Positions 37,612-50,983 of a DNA stretch of 64,000 nucleotides are shown piece by piece. The stretch spans positions 3,901,249 to 3,965,248 of the forward strand of contig NC_030858.1 in NCBI RefSeq assembly GCF_000208745.1, read 5' to 3'. The notes beneath the pieces were generated by a model. The model saw only the letters and a list, made by a program, of their open reading frames with translations. It did not search any database and was not told the origin of the DNA. Both the position numbers and the translations under genes were made by a program. Position 1 is the first letter of the stretch; the number at the start of each line of letters is the position of its first letter. This stretch comes from Theobroma cacao (lineage: Eukaryota; Streptophyta; Magnoliopsida; Malvales; Malvaceae).

Positions 37612-40600
37612 AAAACAAATGGCATAGCAGTGTTAAACTGAAACTAAGGTAATAAAGAAGAGAGAATGCTAGAGAGATCAGCCTCGATGAGGCAATTGGA
37701 GAAGATACAATGGACAAGGGAAAGGTTACGAGGGCGAGACTTGGAAAGACAAGGGTAGAGCATATGGTAATGAAGGCGTATCGGATACTGAGAAATGAAA
37801 AAGTAGATTTTTCTCTCTTTGTGGGAAATATTTATCCACGAACACAATGGAAGGACATCAAGGATTGTTTCAACAGATATAGAGTGGTTGTAGACATTTA
37901 TTTCCTTAAGACAAATATGAAATAGAGATGCAGGGTATGCTTTTGTTAGGTATAGACATGAGAGGGAGTTAGGGAGGGCACTTAATGCAGGTTAAGGGGA
38001 GACAGTTGGTTGTAAAAGTGGCAAAAAGGAAAAAGGAAAGGATCGGGGATGTTAAGTAAAGAGAATACGAACATCATACAAGAATGCCCTTAGGGTGAGA
38101 TTAGAAATAGGAGCAGAGGGGAAAAAAGAAGGAAAAGTTGGACAAGTCAAAGATGTTGAAGTTAAGCCTGAGGTTAAAGTGGGTGTTGTAAAATCTGAAG
38201 AGATCATAAAGGATGATATCCTAAAATGGTCAGAATGTGAGGTGAAGCCAAATGTAAATGATCTCGAATGGTTAGAGTGCTTAGTGGTGGGAGACCAAAA
38301 CAAGGTCTGAGTCAAAATGGTATTCAAAAAGCCTTGCAATTAAAAGGGGCATGGGTTTAGGTGAGATCCATAAGGTGTGGTTTGATGCTGGTTATGTTTG
38401 GAGAAGCTGAGAAAATGTAGTGCTTCATGGAGATGAATAGAAAGATATTTGAGATTTGGTTTGAAGATATCTAATCGTATAAGGAATGGAGGAAAGAAAT
38501 GAAGCACCTTGTGTGGGTTCGCCTGGAAGAGATACCACTTTCATTATGGCAGAGAGCTACTTTTGAAGCGATTGAGAATTGCTATGGGAGGTTCATCAGT
38601 GAAGACGAGGATACTAAGGAAATAAACAGATTAGATTATGCAGTTATACTAAGGAAGTGCCTAACAAACTCAAGATTACATCAGTCAATAAAGTGACGGT
38701 GATGGGAGACTGTTTTTGGATCAGAACTACAGTTATTGAGACTGTTGGATTCAGATAAGAGAACAAGAATATTGGTACATGCTAAGGGAAGAAAGAGGAG
38801 TCTTCGTATGGATCTCCTATAGCATGGGCGGAGGAGAAAATCGATGAACTTTTTGATAAAGGCAGTCAAGGCTGTAAGGGAAGAGGTGAAGAGTTCCAAT
38901 CGGATAGTAATGAGTGAAAAGAGAAGTTAGGGACGAGCTACATGGTAGAGTAGAGTAAACTTGCATATTTTTGAAGTCAAACAACTAGGGGGCCCACGGA
39001 TAATGATGGTGACAACTATGTTAGAATACCAAAATCTAATAATGAAAATAATTCAAATGAAGCAAGTTAGTTAGGAAATGGAGGGAAAAATCGTAAGGCA
39101 GCTTAAATAAATAGATTCTGCTGGGTTGGGTTGTGCAGGATGGATGGCTTGTTGGAGGAGGAGAAAAAGTTTTGATCCATGAAGCTAGAGCCTAAGGGAA
39201 GTATAAGGTGAACCATGAAAGAAAGGAATGTGTGGATGGGCCAATCATGGATAATTAAAAAAAAAAAGAGACAAATGTTAAGGCCTAATATGGAAGTCAC
39301 AACTATCGAAAGAGAAGAAGTCTAGAAAACTTACTAGATGAAAAAAGCCCAAGCGAAAGGGTGGGAAAAGTTGTGGGTAGGGGTCTTAAGAACCTAAGGG
39401 AAAACTCAAGCAAGGGGAACATGAGCTTTAGATAGGAGAATAATGATGAGAGAAAGAATGATGGACTTAATGAGAAGGATACTGGAATAAGGGATATGAT
39501 AAGCACCACGAGAGGTGAAAGTTCACGAAAACAAAGATGAAAGTAAGAGGCTAGGGAAAGGGATGGAACAAAATTCAAAAAAGAGGGCTCTAGATGATTG
39601 ATCTCAAAAATAGGGGCTCAGCTCAAAAGATAGGGAGTGATGCGAAAAGAAAAAGTGGGATACTGGAAGCAGAAGTCCAAGGAAAGGTAACGAGGACAAA
39701 TAAAGGCGGGATGGGTTAGGGGGATAAGGATGAGGGAATATGTAAAAGAAAAAATGGAATGGAAATGGGTAATAATCAAAGAAAAGATGACAGTTGAGTG
39801 AAAAAATGTGGTACAAGTAGCAGGTCTAGTGTACAGAAGAAAAAAAAATCAAAAAAGGAATTAGGGATTTCATCAATAATGACGGAGTAGCTAGGGCAAT
39901 GGGCACGAATTCTTTCTCAAGATCGAGAAGTGACAATGTCCAATAGGTATCATATTTGCTGAGAGAAGTTGAGATTACTTGGGATTTAAATAGCGATCTG
40001 GGGCTAAAGTATGCTACCTGTAAAGAAGCGATCATAAATTGTTTCCATAACATGGAAGAGGGGTATGGTGGAGATAATTTTCTAAGAATGGCTCATGGTG
40101 GTTGAAGTATCAATTTGTTGGATTCGAGGGCAGGTGTGTGGCTTCTGAAAGGAATGATTTTAATCATTTGGAATAATATAGGTATGGGGCAGAGTGAGAA
40201 AAAAAGGGTAACTAGGAGATTGATCAGTACGGGAAAACCTAATATGATATTCTTACAAGAAACAAAGCTTCAGAAAGTCAAAAAAAAAGTTGTATGAGAG
40301 ATTATGAAGGAAAGAAGATGTTGAGCGAAGAGTGATCATGGCAAAAGGGAGGTTAAGAAGTTAATAAGTCTATGGAAGAAAATCTTCTTTACCTTGAAAA
40401 AATACAAAGAAAATAAGAAAGTCATGCTTTTGTAGAAAGGGTTCGAAGGATCAACGTTAAATGTGGATTTCGTCAATGTGTACGCGTCAAATAAAGAAGT
40501 GAGTAAGAGAGAACTATGAGATGAAATTATAAATCAAACAAGGTGTATTGAAGTATAGTGTGTGGTGGGAGGAGATTTCAACACAGTCAAGAATGAGGAA

Positions 40601-43600
40601 GAGAAAATTGGACAAGGTAACATTGGATGACCGGTAACGCAGTTCAATAACTTATAAATGAGATCGTGTGGCGGATTTGCCACTTGTGGGAGCAAAGTTC
40701 ACATGGTGTAATAACTGAGAAAATGCGTCATTTATCAAGTTAGATTTTAATAATGTGATTCAAACCTGTCTTTCCTGCTCCTAATCAAATTATTGTTCGG
40801 TTAAAGTGGGTTCAAAAGAAGTTAGTTGGGAACTAAAGCCATTTAGATTGTGTGACTATTGATTTGAGAATGAGGGGTTTAAAAAGTTGATTAAGGAACA
40901 CTGTGGGAAGGAAGAGGATGAAAAAGGGAACATTGGGTAGTTTAAAAAATGTGAAACAAAGAATTAAAGAATGACAGAAAAAGACATTTGGGAAAATCTC
41001 TAAGAGGATTTCAAGGCTGGAGAATGAGTTTGGTAATTTTAGTAAGGGATTTTTAGAGAAAGAGGGGGAAAGAGAGTTCAGAGGTAAATTGGTGACAAAA
41101 AAGGTAGAACTCTGGAACTTACATTAGGTATAAAAGAAGGAATAGAGATAGAAATCTAGGGTGAGATGGGTAACAAAAAGGGATAAAAATACAAAATTTT
41201 CACCAAATGGCATTAACTCGAAGAAAAATTAACCATATTGATAATGTGAAGATGGATTGAGGAGTGGTGGAAGAACTAAAAGAGATTAAGGAGTTATCGC
41301 CAAATACTTTGAAGAACAATATAAACAAAAAGGGGTGTTGGAATGAGCTAGAATGTGGGTTACTGAAACTTACTCGAGAAACAACTACAACGCTTGAGAA
41401 GCCCGTTACAGAATGAGAGGTTTGGGAGACAATATGTGGATATGAGGGACGTAAAGCCCCTACATCAGATGGGTTTAATATGAATTTTTACAAAAAAAAA
41501 AATTAGGATGTGATTAAAGGGAAAGTTATAGAGTTTGTGGTAGATTTTTTCAACTCAAGCAAACTTGGGCCCGGGGTGAATAACTCTTTTGTTACACTTA
41601 TTTCAAAAATTGAAAATCCAACAAAATTGAGAGACTATAGGCATATAAGCCTTGTTGGAAGTCTATACAAAATCGTAGCTAAATTGTTTGCCAACAGGTT
41701 GAAGGCTGTCATTGGTGAAGTGATCAGGAATAATCAATTGCTTTCATTAGCGGCAAACAATTAACTGATTTTGTTTTGGTCGCAAACAAGATTATTGATC
41801 TACTCAGAAAGGAAAAAATGGTGGAATTATCCTTAAGGTGGATTTTCGAAAGGCCTACGACAGTGTGGATTGACGATTTCTTGATTTTATTATGATTAAA
41901 ATGGAATTTCCTGAAAAATGAAGGGGATAGATTAGGAAATGCATTTCCACTATGGGGATTTCAGTGCTGGTCAATGGTTCACTTATGCGAAATTTTAGTA
42001 TGCAGAGAAGGCTTAGGTAATGATGCCCATTATCACTGTTCCTTTTTAATTTGGTGGCTAAAGAGTTTAGCTTTGTGATGAAAAAAACTGAGGGAATTGG
42101 AGTCTGTAGAGGTATTCAAATTATAAGGAATGGGTTTACTGTATTGCATCTGCAATATGCAGACGATACGAAGATATTTTGTTACCTGAAATTAGAGGAG
42201 GGGAGGAATATGAGAAAGGTGTTAAGAATTTTCCAAGCCATGTCAGGTCTGAAAATCAACTTTGCCAAGAATAGTCTTATAGGGTTTGATATTGATAAAG
42301 CTCTTATAGAGGAATGGGTTGGGGTGGTCAATTGCAAATGTGATGTTCTCCTAAGCACTTATCTTGGGTTACTTTTTAAGGCTAATTTGAAATCTGGTGA
42401 GATATAAAGATCGGTTATTCAACGTTTTAAGAGCAGATTGGCAAGTTGACAAACTAAATTTCTATCCATGGGTAGAAGCATCTCTTTATTGATATGGTTG
42501 TGGAGGTTCGGGAGAGAAAGAAATAGTCTGTGGATGAGGGTGGTGAGTGAAAAAAATGGAGAGAATTCTTTGTGCTTGCTGCCACGAAAAAGAAATAGCA
42601 GGAAAGCTTTCAATGTCTGAAAAAATATTACCAAATCCCTTTCCCTCATTAACCAATTTTTTTTTTTGCAAGTTAGGCCAAATTTTGGTTTTTTCATTGG
42701 CAATGGAAAGTGTATTATATTTTGGGATGATGTATGGGTCGAGGAGACATCATTGAAGGAATTATATCTGAGAATGTATGCCTTTGCTAAGAATAAAAAA
42801 CGAAGGGTAAGAGAGTTTAAGGAATGGGTTAATGGGAGTTGGGAATGGAGGGTGGAGCTCAGAAGACAAGTTTTGGGATGGGAAGAAGAACAGTATAGGA
42901 GATTTCTCATTTCTATTGGAGAGTATTTTCCTTGCCAAGAGTTAGGCGACGAGTTGGTGTGGAAGGGAAATGCTAGTGGGATATACACGACTAAATCCTT
43001 CTGCCAAGTGATAAGAGAGGGAGGGGGAAGCAAAGAGAAAGTATGGAAGTGGGTTTGAGGAGGGATTGCTCCGAACAAAACTGAAGCACTTGTGTGGCAG
43101 TTGGTTCATGGCAAAGCTGTTGTGAAGGCTGAATTGGCTAAGAGGGGGATGATTAGAGTTGTGGATGTTATGTGTCTTCTTTGTAAGATAGAACTTGAAA
43201 TGGTTGATCACCTCTTCATGGGGTGAGTAGAAGTTTGGGGTTTTTGGATTACATGGAGTCATTAGTGGGGGATACAATGGGCCATGCTGAGAAAGTTTAT
43301 GGATCTGATGATAATTTGGAACTCTATGGTTACAGGAGATGTGGATGACAAAATATGGAAATTGGCGACACTCATTATCACATGGATGATCTGAATCAAT
43401 AGGAATGAACTCATATTCTAGCAAAAAGAATGGAACAAAGTTGCTATTTAGGAAATTATTAAACTTAGAGTCGCATTGTGGGAAAATGGTAAATGACCCA
43501 ATGAATTTATATCGATGCTTAATGTGTTTAGACAACCAAGTGTTAGTTTGAAAATTAATAAGAATAAAATTGAGAGGACTAACATGGTGTGGAAAAAACC

Positions 43601-44492
43601 TAATGTGGGAGAAGTCAAATTTAATGCTGATGGGACTACAAACGGCTGTCCAAGTGAGGCGGGGATTAGAGGAATTATGAGGAAGGAAGATGGGGAGTGT
43701 TTTTTAAGGTTCTCTAAGTATATCAATGTAGAAGACTCCAATATGGCTGAGATTATGGCCATTAAGATGCTTTCAATTTGTTTTTGAATGCAGTATGGTC
43801 AAATAAATTTAAAATCACTGTGGAAAGTGACTCTCGGAATGCAATGAAGTGGGTGAATTGACCCAAAAATGCCCGTGGAGGTTTAGGAAATGGGTGTTAC
43901 AAATTGAAGATCTTAAGAAAAGGGTGAAATGATGGAAAGTTGACCACATTTTCAGATAAGGGAACCAAGAGGCTGATAGCTTGGCAAAGGGAGGCATGTG
44001 CAGATATAAAGATTTATTGGAAATCTATAATGAAAACTGAGATGTCGAGGATGAAGAATTAAAAAAACTCATTTCTATGAGGGACATTACGATGAAGATT
44101 GCTAGGTGTGATTCCTGGTTTGACTATATGAGTGATTTGTGCTTAGTCTATGGGATTCTGCCTCTTCTATTTGCATGTTGTTAATGTTCAGAATTGGCAT
44201 ATGGACTTGGATTTTGGTTGTGATTTATGTTTTTAGGGATGTATAAATGGGTTTGAGTTGGATGTGGTTGGATTGAGATGATGATAGGATTATGCCATTT
44301 TGATCTCAGGGCAACCCTATTTTACAAGTCTTCTTTTGGTGATTTGTGGGCACCTTTATATTGGGTTTTTGCACGTCTCATACTTGTGCGATGGCTACTT
44401 ATTTCTCGATTGAGCTGCTTTTGTAAAGATTTTGAATGAAATAGATTATTACGTTTTTCAAAATAAAATAAAAAAAACAAATGGTACAGTAA
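37612..44492 (+). mobile_element. Nearly full-length, inactive L1-type LINE with an RRM in ORF1
   Basis: The element spans about 37631-44473 on the plus strand. Diverged direct repeats at 37612-37630 and 44474-44492 (both begin AAAACAAATGG) look like its target-site duplication, and an A-rich tail precedes the second copy. ORF1 remnants: an RRM near 37740-37925 (FSLFVGNI, CFNRY, VVDIYF) and a VWVRLEEIPLSLWQRATFEAI segment near 38510. ORF2 remnants: endonuclease near 40150-40620 (MIFLQETKL, VVGGDFNTV); reverse transcriptase about 41400-42400 (FVTLISKIENP, DYRHISLVGSLYK, VDFRKAYDSVDW, the YADD motif at 42156-42167); a His/Cys knuckle near 43080-43220; RNase H about 43590-44000 (KFNADG, VESDSRNA, EADSLAKGG). 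Stops and frameshifts interrupt every domain, so it cannot be active. The RRM in ORF1 recalls the BNR-type L1 subclade described from sugar beet. Confidence 0.88.
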
Positions 44493-46582
44493 TTATTTGA
44501 TTGCCATCAAATTAGTATCAAACAAAATAATATTTGGTAAAAGTAGCCCATATCCCTTGGAGGATTGTGAGCATGATATGGACCAAACCTTTGTTCCCCA
44601 CTTGTCAACTAGTACATGGGAATAAAATAATGGGCCATGATTGTCCTCAAATGACGTCTTATTTTTAAATATGATAATTCATATTTTCATGTTTTAATCA
44701 TATCGACACGAAACACAATAAGATTAATACGAATATTACACGAATAATTATTCGTGTCAGCATCTGAAATATGTATATGAATATATTTAATAACTGTGTA
44801 ATATTGCGTGACTAACACGTCTATTAAATGTATTAAGATTCTTTATACGACTCGACACAATTAATAATAAGATTAAACATTTAACATAATTTTTTTTAAC
44901 AAGATTAACACGTTTAATATGATTAACTTAAAATATTTACAATTAAATATAATTTTATTATTCAAATTTAAAATCAATGATTATAAAAATAGTTATAACA
45001 AAATAATAATAACATTAAATATAATTAATTTAACATAAATAATATACGTAATATTCATTATCATACTAACAAAACCCATAATTAATATTAAACATATCAT
45101 TTATACATGTTTAAATACAATTAATTAAACGTGTTTTAAATACGTTAACTGTGTTTGACACAGGTAAGATAGGAAATTTTTGTATATTAACCATGTCGAC
45201 ACGATTAAGATACAAAATTTTCGTATATCAACCGTGTCGACACGATTAAAACATGAAATGCAAATAAAGCTAAACCCAAACATGTTTAAGTTTGTATCAT
45301 ATTATCATGTGTGTCCAAAATTACAAAGTCTACCTATGTCAGCCTGAGTTTAAACCAATATCAACAAATTTGAGAATTCTAATAGGTTAATACTGGTTGA
45401 AGCCTCAAAGAAGTATAGCTCGTCAAATTACTTGTCATACCGGAGGATTCTAAATTTATCATTATAGGTATGATGATGATTTAAAGTTATCGTATATATC
45501 TTTGAATGAGTGTAACATAATTTATTACTATTAATTTTTTAATTTAATTCAAAAATAGTAAAAAATCAAAGGTAACAGAATATTTCATTAATAAATAAAG
45601 AAATATTTATAAGATATTTAACTTTTGTAAGTTTATAACTTTTAAAGAACGAATGATAAATTTGATCCATTATTCTAAGTAAAAATGATACATTTAGATA
45701 TTTATCTCTAATAAGGAATGAAATTTAGATTTTCCGAATTATTGGACAAAGAGTTATAATTGTCAATGTGTGTCATGCTTGTTTTCCCCAATTATTGAGG
45801 TTGAGCATGTATGTCATGTGGGATTGGACAACACCGAACTGGCCAGAATATTGACCATGAGTTTCACACAAACAAATGAAATTATTGGTCTTATCAAATC
45901 AAATATTAATAAACATGTCATTTATCTAAAAAAAATTTGAAAATCGACAGAAATTTAGAAAAATTCACCTATGGGGATAGCATTGGAAGGATTTTCATAA
46001 CTAATGAACTGGATCGATGACTGAGATTATTCATGGCCGACACTATACCCAGGCACTGAGAAAAGTCTTTGCACAGCTGATTTTCTATCACTTAAATATG
46101 GACATTTTGATGCACATGAAAATCTTTTTGGTGTTTGGGAGTTGTTACCGACTGAGAAAGTACAGTAAATGCTTAAAATAATAGGGAAAATAAAGCAAAA
46201 GCTCAAGGGTAGAGGTTTTTTTTTAAAAAAAGTAATTTTATTAGCACTAAGCACTAGGTAATGTTATTTAAAATTGCTTGGAGTACTGCTGTAATCATTT
46301 ATTTTATTTAGGAAAAAGAAGCAGCAGACACCATGGAAAGCAAGCCAAGACAGGATCCATAAAAGTGACTAGGTAGACAAAGCAAATCTCCAAGAGAACA
46401 CTCAAAAATGAGAACGGTCCTCACTCTATTTTCCTTTGTCCTTTTCCAATTCAGACACAGTGATCCAGTTCCAGCAACGTGAAAAGTAATGGAACTTCAA
46501 TGTTGGGAACTCAAGTGCTCAACTATAAATACACATCAGAAGTAACAAATGTTCCTCAATCGCACTAAAAGATCTCCCATCG
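44493..46582. other. AT-rich spacer with a degenerate dispersed repeat
   Basis: 44690-45330 repeats short motifs around GTCGACACGATTAA and its relatives (for example near 45186 and 45234), mixed with AT-rich sequence. Sequences of this kind are common degenerate repeats in plant genomes, but I cannot assign a family. The right edge holds the P450 promoter. No gene is seen. Confidence 0.4.
46524..46530 (+). promoter_or_regulatory. TATA box of the P450 gene
   Basis: TATAAAT lies 53-59 bp upstream of the ATG at 46583, predicting a 5' UTR of about 25-30 nt. Confidence 0.65.
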
Positions 46583-49353
46583 ATGGCTCCGTCTTGGTTT
46601 GTTGTAGCCATAACATGGCTAGCTTCTCTAGCCTTCCTCTCAAGAATTTTCACTAGCCGGCGCAACCAGCTAAAGCTTCCACCAGGTCCCAAACCCTGGC
46701 CCATCATTGGCAACCTGAACCTCATCGATTCCCTCCCGCACCAATCTCTTCACAAACTATCCCAAAAATACGGACCATTAATGCAGCTCAAGTTTGGTTC
46801 ATACCCTGTCGTGGTTGCATCATCTGCAGACATGGCGAAGCAGTTCCTGAAGAACCATGACCAAAATTTTGCCTCTAGACCCCAAACCGCAGCCGGCAAG
46901 CACACTACTTATAACTACAAGAATATCACGTGGGCTCCTTATGGACCATACTGGCGCCAAGGCCGCAAAATTTACCTGAATGAGCTATTCAGCTCGAAAA
47001 GACTCGAGTCCTTCGAGTACATCCGCGTCGAGGAAATGCGTGCTTTTGTCTCTCGCCTCTATGGATTCTCAGGGAAGCCGGTTGTGCTTAAAGAGCACCT
47101 CTCGCGTGCTACTCTCAGCGTTATAAGCAGAATCGTTTTGGGAAAGAAATACTTCAGTGAGTCTGATGATCAGCTTGAAACTTCGATAGTGACTCTGAAA
47201 GAGTTTCAAGAGATTCTAGACGAGTTGTTCTTGCTTAATGGAGTGTTGAATATAGGGGACTGGATACCCTGGCTTGACTTTTTAGACTTGCAGGGGTACC
47301 TAAAGCGAATGAAGGCTTTGAAGAAAAAACTGGATCGATTTCATGAGCATGTGTTTAATGAACATAAGAGCAAAAAGAAAGAATTGAAGGATTTTGTGCC
47401 ACAAGACATGGTGGATTTACTGTTGCAACTGGCTGATGATCCTGATATTGATGTTAAGCTCTCTTATGATGGTGTCAGGGGGTTCACTCAGGTATCTATT
47501 ATGCTCATTCTTTTGTTCCGGAGTCACTTAATTAATTACATAGTTGTCATTAATGAATCAGAAGATCATCATGATCAAAGATAACATCAAGTAAATTAAG
47601 TCTCTCAAAGTAAGGGCCCCATCCAACATCCATGGGATGGTTATGGGAACTAAAGTCGTTCTTTGCAGTTATTTGTTTTCTTGGCTCTTTAGTTTTGAGT
47701 TTGGTTTCTGGTTACTGTCCCGGTGGTCACACCTCACTTGTTCGAAGCCTTCAATATGCGAGAGTTTTGCATTACTCTTGCCTTTTTCATAGGATTTTGT
47801 TTTTCTAGGCATGTGATCCGAATCCAAATCCTCTGCCCCCAATCCGTCAGTGCTCCATTCTGTGCCCCAACTCTCACAAAGTGACGTGTCTATTTATTTA
47901 ATTATTAATTAATATATGTTCAGTTTTGATATTTTATCTCTTATTTTTTTTCCATATTTTTTTGTTATTTTGAGAGTAGAGTTTAGGTTTTCGTTGTTTT
48001 TCTCACACAAGAAAAAATCTTATCTTGCGTCGATAAGGATAAGAAAAGGTAATTTCATGTTTTTCTTACTCAAAAAAATAAGCAGAAGATCATTTATCAA
48101 ATATCTGTAGATGGAGAAATGAAAGGGGAATAAGAGATAAAAAATTAAAATCAAACATATATTAATTGGTAATTAAAAAAATAAACATGTGAGAGAAGGA
48201 GCACATAAAGGGTCACGGATTGGGGGCAGAAGATTTGGATTTGTGATAGCTGATTATACCTGTATTATATGTCTTTGGGTCATTTCATGAGGCAGGGTGG
48301 TAGACCAATAAAAAATAACAAATATATTTTCAACTTTTAAATTTTAATAATTGAAAAATATTAAATATTTATTAAACATACCCTTGAAAAAGAAAAATAA
48401 AAGTAAGAAGATAGCACTAATTGATTAAAAAAACAGGGCAAGTAGTACTGTCCAATTGTGTAAAAAAGTGAAAGTGCTTTGGACTTCTTTGACAGTAGCT
48501 TTCGTCCTTCAAGTTTGGTCCACCGCAGCATGAAACCATTATTTTCAAATTCTCATTATGTTATGCCTGCACACACGTACGTAGCTTGTGATGATGATAA
48601 ATCCAATTTAATCATTAAATTGTTATGGTGTTCGTATTTCAGAAAAAAGAAAAGAAAAGAGCTTTCTGCTTTGCCCCTCTGCTACTCGATGACAATTTTT
48701 CTTGTTTTGTCAATCGCGATCAGGACCTGGTAGCTGGAGGGACAGATACCTCGGCAACAACTGTGGAATGGGCAATCTCTGAACTCATCAAACAACCCCA
48801 ACTCATCAAAAAGGCAACTGAAGAACTAGACAGGGTAATTGGCAGAGAGAGATGGGTCGAAGAGAAAGACATCCCGCAGCTTCCTTACATAGATGCAATC
48901 ATGAAAGAAACAATGAGGAAACACCCGGTTGCTGTAATGCTAGCACCACACTTGGCCCTGGAAGATTGTATTGTTGCTGGATATGATATTCGCAAAGGAA
49001 CTACAGTCTTCATTAATACTTGGAGCATGGGGAGGGACCCGTCGCTGTGGGAGGAACCTGAGGATTTTCGCCCTGAGAGGTTCCTAGGGAAGAAAATCGA
49101 TGTGAAGGGGCAACATTTTGAGCTGTTGCCATTTGGTTCTGGGAGGAGGATGTGCCCTGGCTATAGCCTTGGACTAAAGATGATTCGATCAAGCTTAGCA
49201 AACTTGTTACATGGGTTCAACTGGAAATTGCCTGACAATACTAAAGCAGAAGATTTGAGCATGGAGGAAGTTTATGGATTGGCAACACCGAGAAAATTTC
49301 CACTTGTTGCAGTTTTGGAGCCCCGTCTCCCGCTTCATCTTTATAAGATCTAA
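46583..49353 (+). CDS. Cytochrome P450, CYP71 clan, CYP92A-like
   Basis: The product is an ER-anchored haem monooxygenase. Exons: 46583-47491 and 48724-49353, 512 residues, with the phase-0 intron position typical of CYP71-clan A-type P450s. The N terminus has a membrane anchor (WFVVAITWLASLAFLSRIF) and the Pro hinge LPPGPKPWPIIGNL. The I-helix AGGTDTSATT starts at about 307, the K-helix ETMR ends at Arg368, the PERF motif is at about 420-423, and the haem loop FGSGRRMCPG holds the Cys ligand at about 447. All catalytic landmarks are intact. The sequence resembles CYP92A proteins, often auto-annotated as flavonoid 3'-monooxygenase-like or trimethyltridecatetraene synthase. The substrate cannot be read from the sequence. 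The 1.23-kb intron is AT-rich, with no inserted gene. Confidence 0.93.
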
Positions 49354-50983
49354 ATCCCACATAAATCCTTCTTCTCAGTACTTTTCCGCCCGGTTTTCAT
49401 CATATTTCCCCACTTAATGCAGTCTCCTGTGGTAGTATGAGTGTTCTATTATCATGTCTATGTGTCTCTTTAGCTGTTTGATTAGGAAATAAGATGCATC
49501 CACTTGAGGGGCTGATGCCTATATTGTATGCTATAATCCTACAACTTTGTGACTAAGAAATATTGCATCCTTTGAATTGAGGCACTGCCAGAGAAATTTG
49601 TTGTCTGTAAAAATAGAGTATAATATTTTAAAATTCAGAACTTCTTACACTCTAACTTCAATGGTTCAGATGTTATTATCAAAACGATCATAAGAAACTG
49701 GAAACCTGAAACAGATAATAATATATTTATAAAGATCAACATTTTTAGCTACAGTGATTTCCTGCTGGCTGCAGAATCTGCTTGTGACTGCAAATATGTT
49801 TGGATTCAAGCCTCTAACCTTGCAATATATTTATTGTGTGTCACAAGCATATTGACCAACAAGCTCTCCTGAAAAATAATCCTAATAATAGCATGATTCA
49901 GCAAAAGAGAAAAAGGGCCACCATCTCTGATTGCTACAAGTCAAAGGAATAGAGGAATCACTGTTGAAATACCGGTTTGTTCCTGTCCTTATTTCATATT
50001 AAACATATGGAAAGGGTGTTACTGTGTAAGCCTCAGAGTTGCAGATAATTGATGCTTAAAATGTTGGTATCTTTCACCGTCATACTTGTACAGTTGAAAT
50101 AGAAATGATGATTGCTACAAGTCAACCCATGCAGCTAGGAGTCTATCTGTCATTATTTTGCCATTGGCTAGTAAGGAATTTGATGCCATATCCTGAAACA
50201 AGCATATTTTTCGGGATCTGAGTAAAAAGTTTTAATTGATTGACAATGCTTGAACTCTGCACGGCTAGTTTTGGAGCATGCCCTGTTTTCTTCGCCTCTT
50301 GAGTATTCATTATTTAAGGCGCTTTGTTGGTTGGTTGACTAAAACTTGAAAAACCAGTTCATTTGATCACTCTTCTCCTTGCATATAAAGAAAAATCACC
50401 AACAAAACAAATTGCCAGTTGGTCAGGGAGATTTGTAGCTCCGAGTTCGTCTATTCTTCTCTCACTTCTCCCATTTTTCTTTGTTTTGGATTATTTTTTG
50501 TCCCATTTTTAATTAGAAGAAAACAAAAAGGGAAACCAACTTAAAACGGGGGATCCGATGGTATATATGGAAACAATGAATCTTTTCCCTTAATTATTGC
50601 AGAGCGACTGCCATGCATAAGGCTGCTACTTAGACAAAATAATTGAGCTATGAAATAGTAGCTTAGTGGGATTTGATCCTTAATAGTATAATCCGCGTTG
50701 TTTCAATGCTTAGCTGTATTTGACAATTTTGAATATTTGCTTTTAGATCAACATAGGTTGGTGATTAGCCATTTTTGAACCAGTCTTTTGCTTGATAAAC
50801 AATTAAACCCACCCCATCCCAGATACAATTTCAAAAACAAAAATTCTTGTATTTGAAAGAATCAATTGAAGTAAACAAGTCTTTGCTCTCAAGAAAAACT
50901 TACACCCTTAACATTTGCCGCAGTGTGCAATCCAAGGCAAGCTCTAGTTAAGGCCTATTTACAGTGTGATTTACAGTTGTACT
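49354..50983. other. Spacer between convergent P450 and kinase genes
   Basis: The two 3' UTRs lie at the edges. Nothing else is recognisable in this 1.6-kb AT-rich stretch. Confidence 0.5.

Noticed and set aside
42419..43535. Long antisense ORFs of 219 and 197 residues
   Set aside because: They lie opposite the LINE ORF2 reading frame and have no domain; they are shadows of purine-rich coding sequence.
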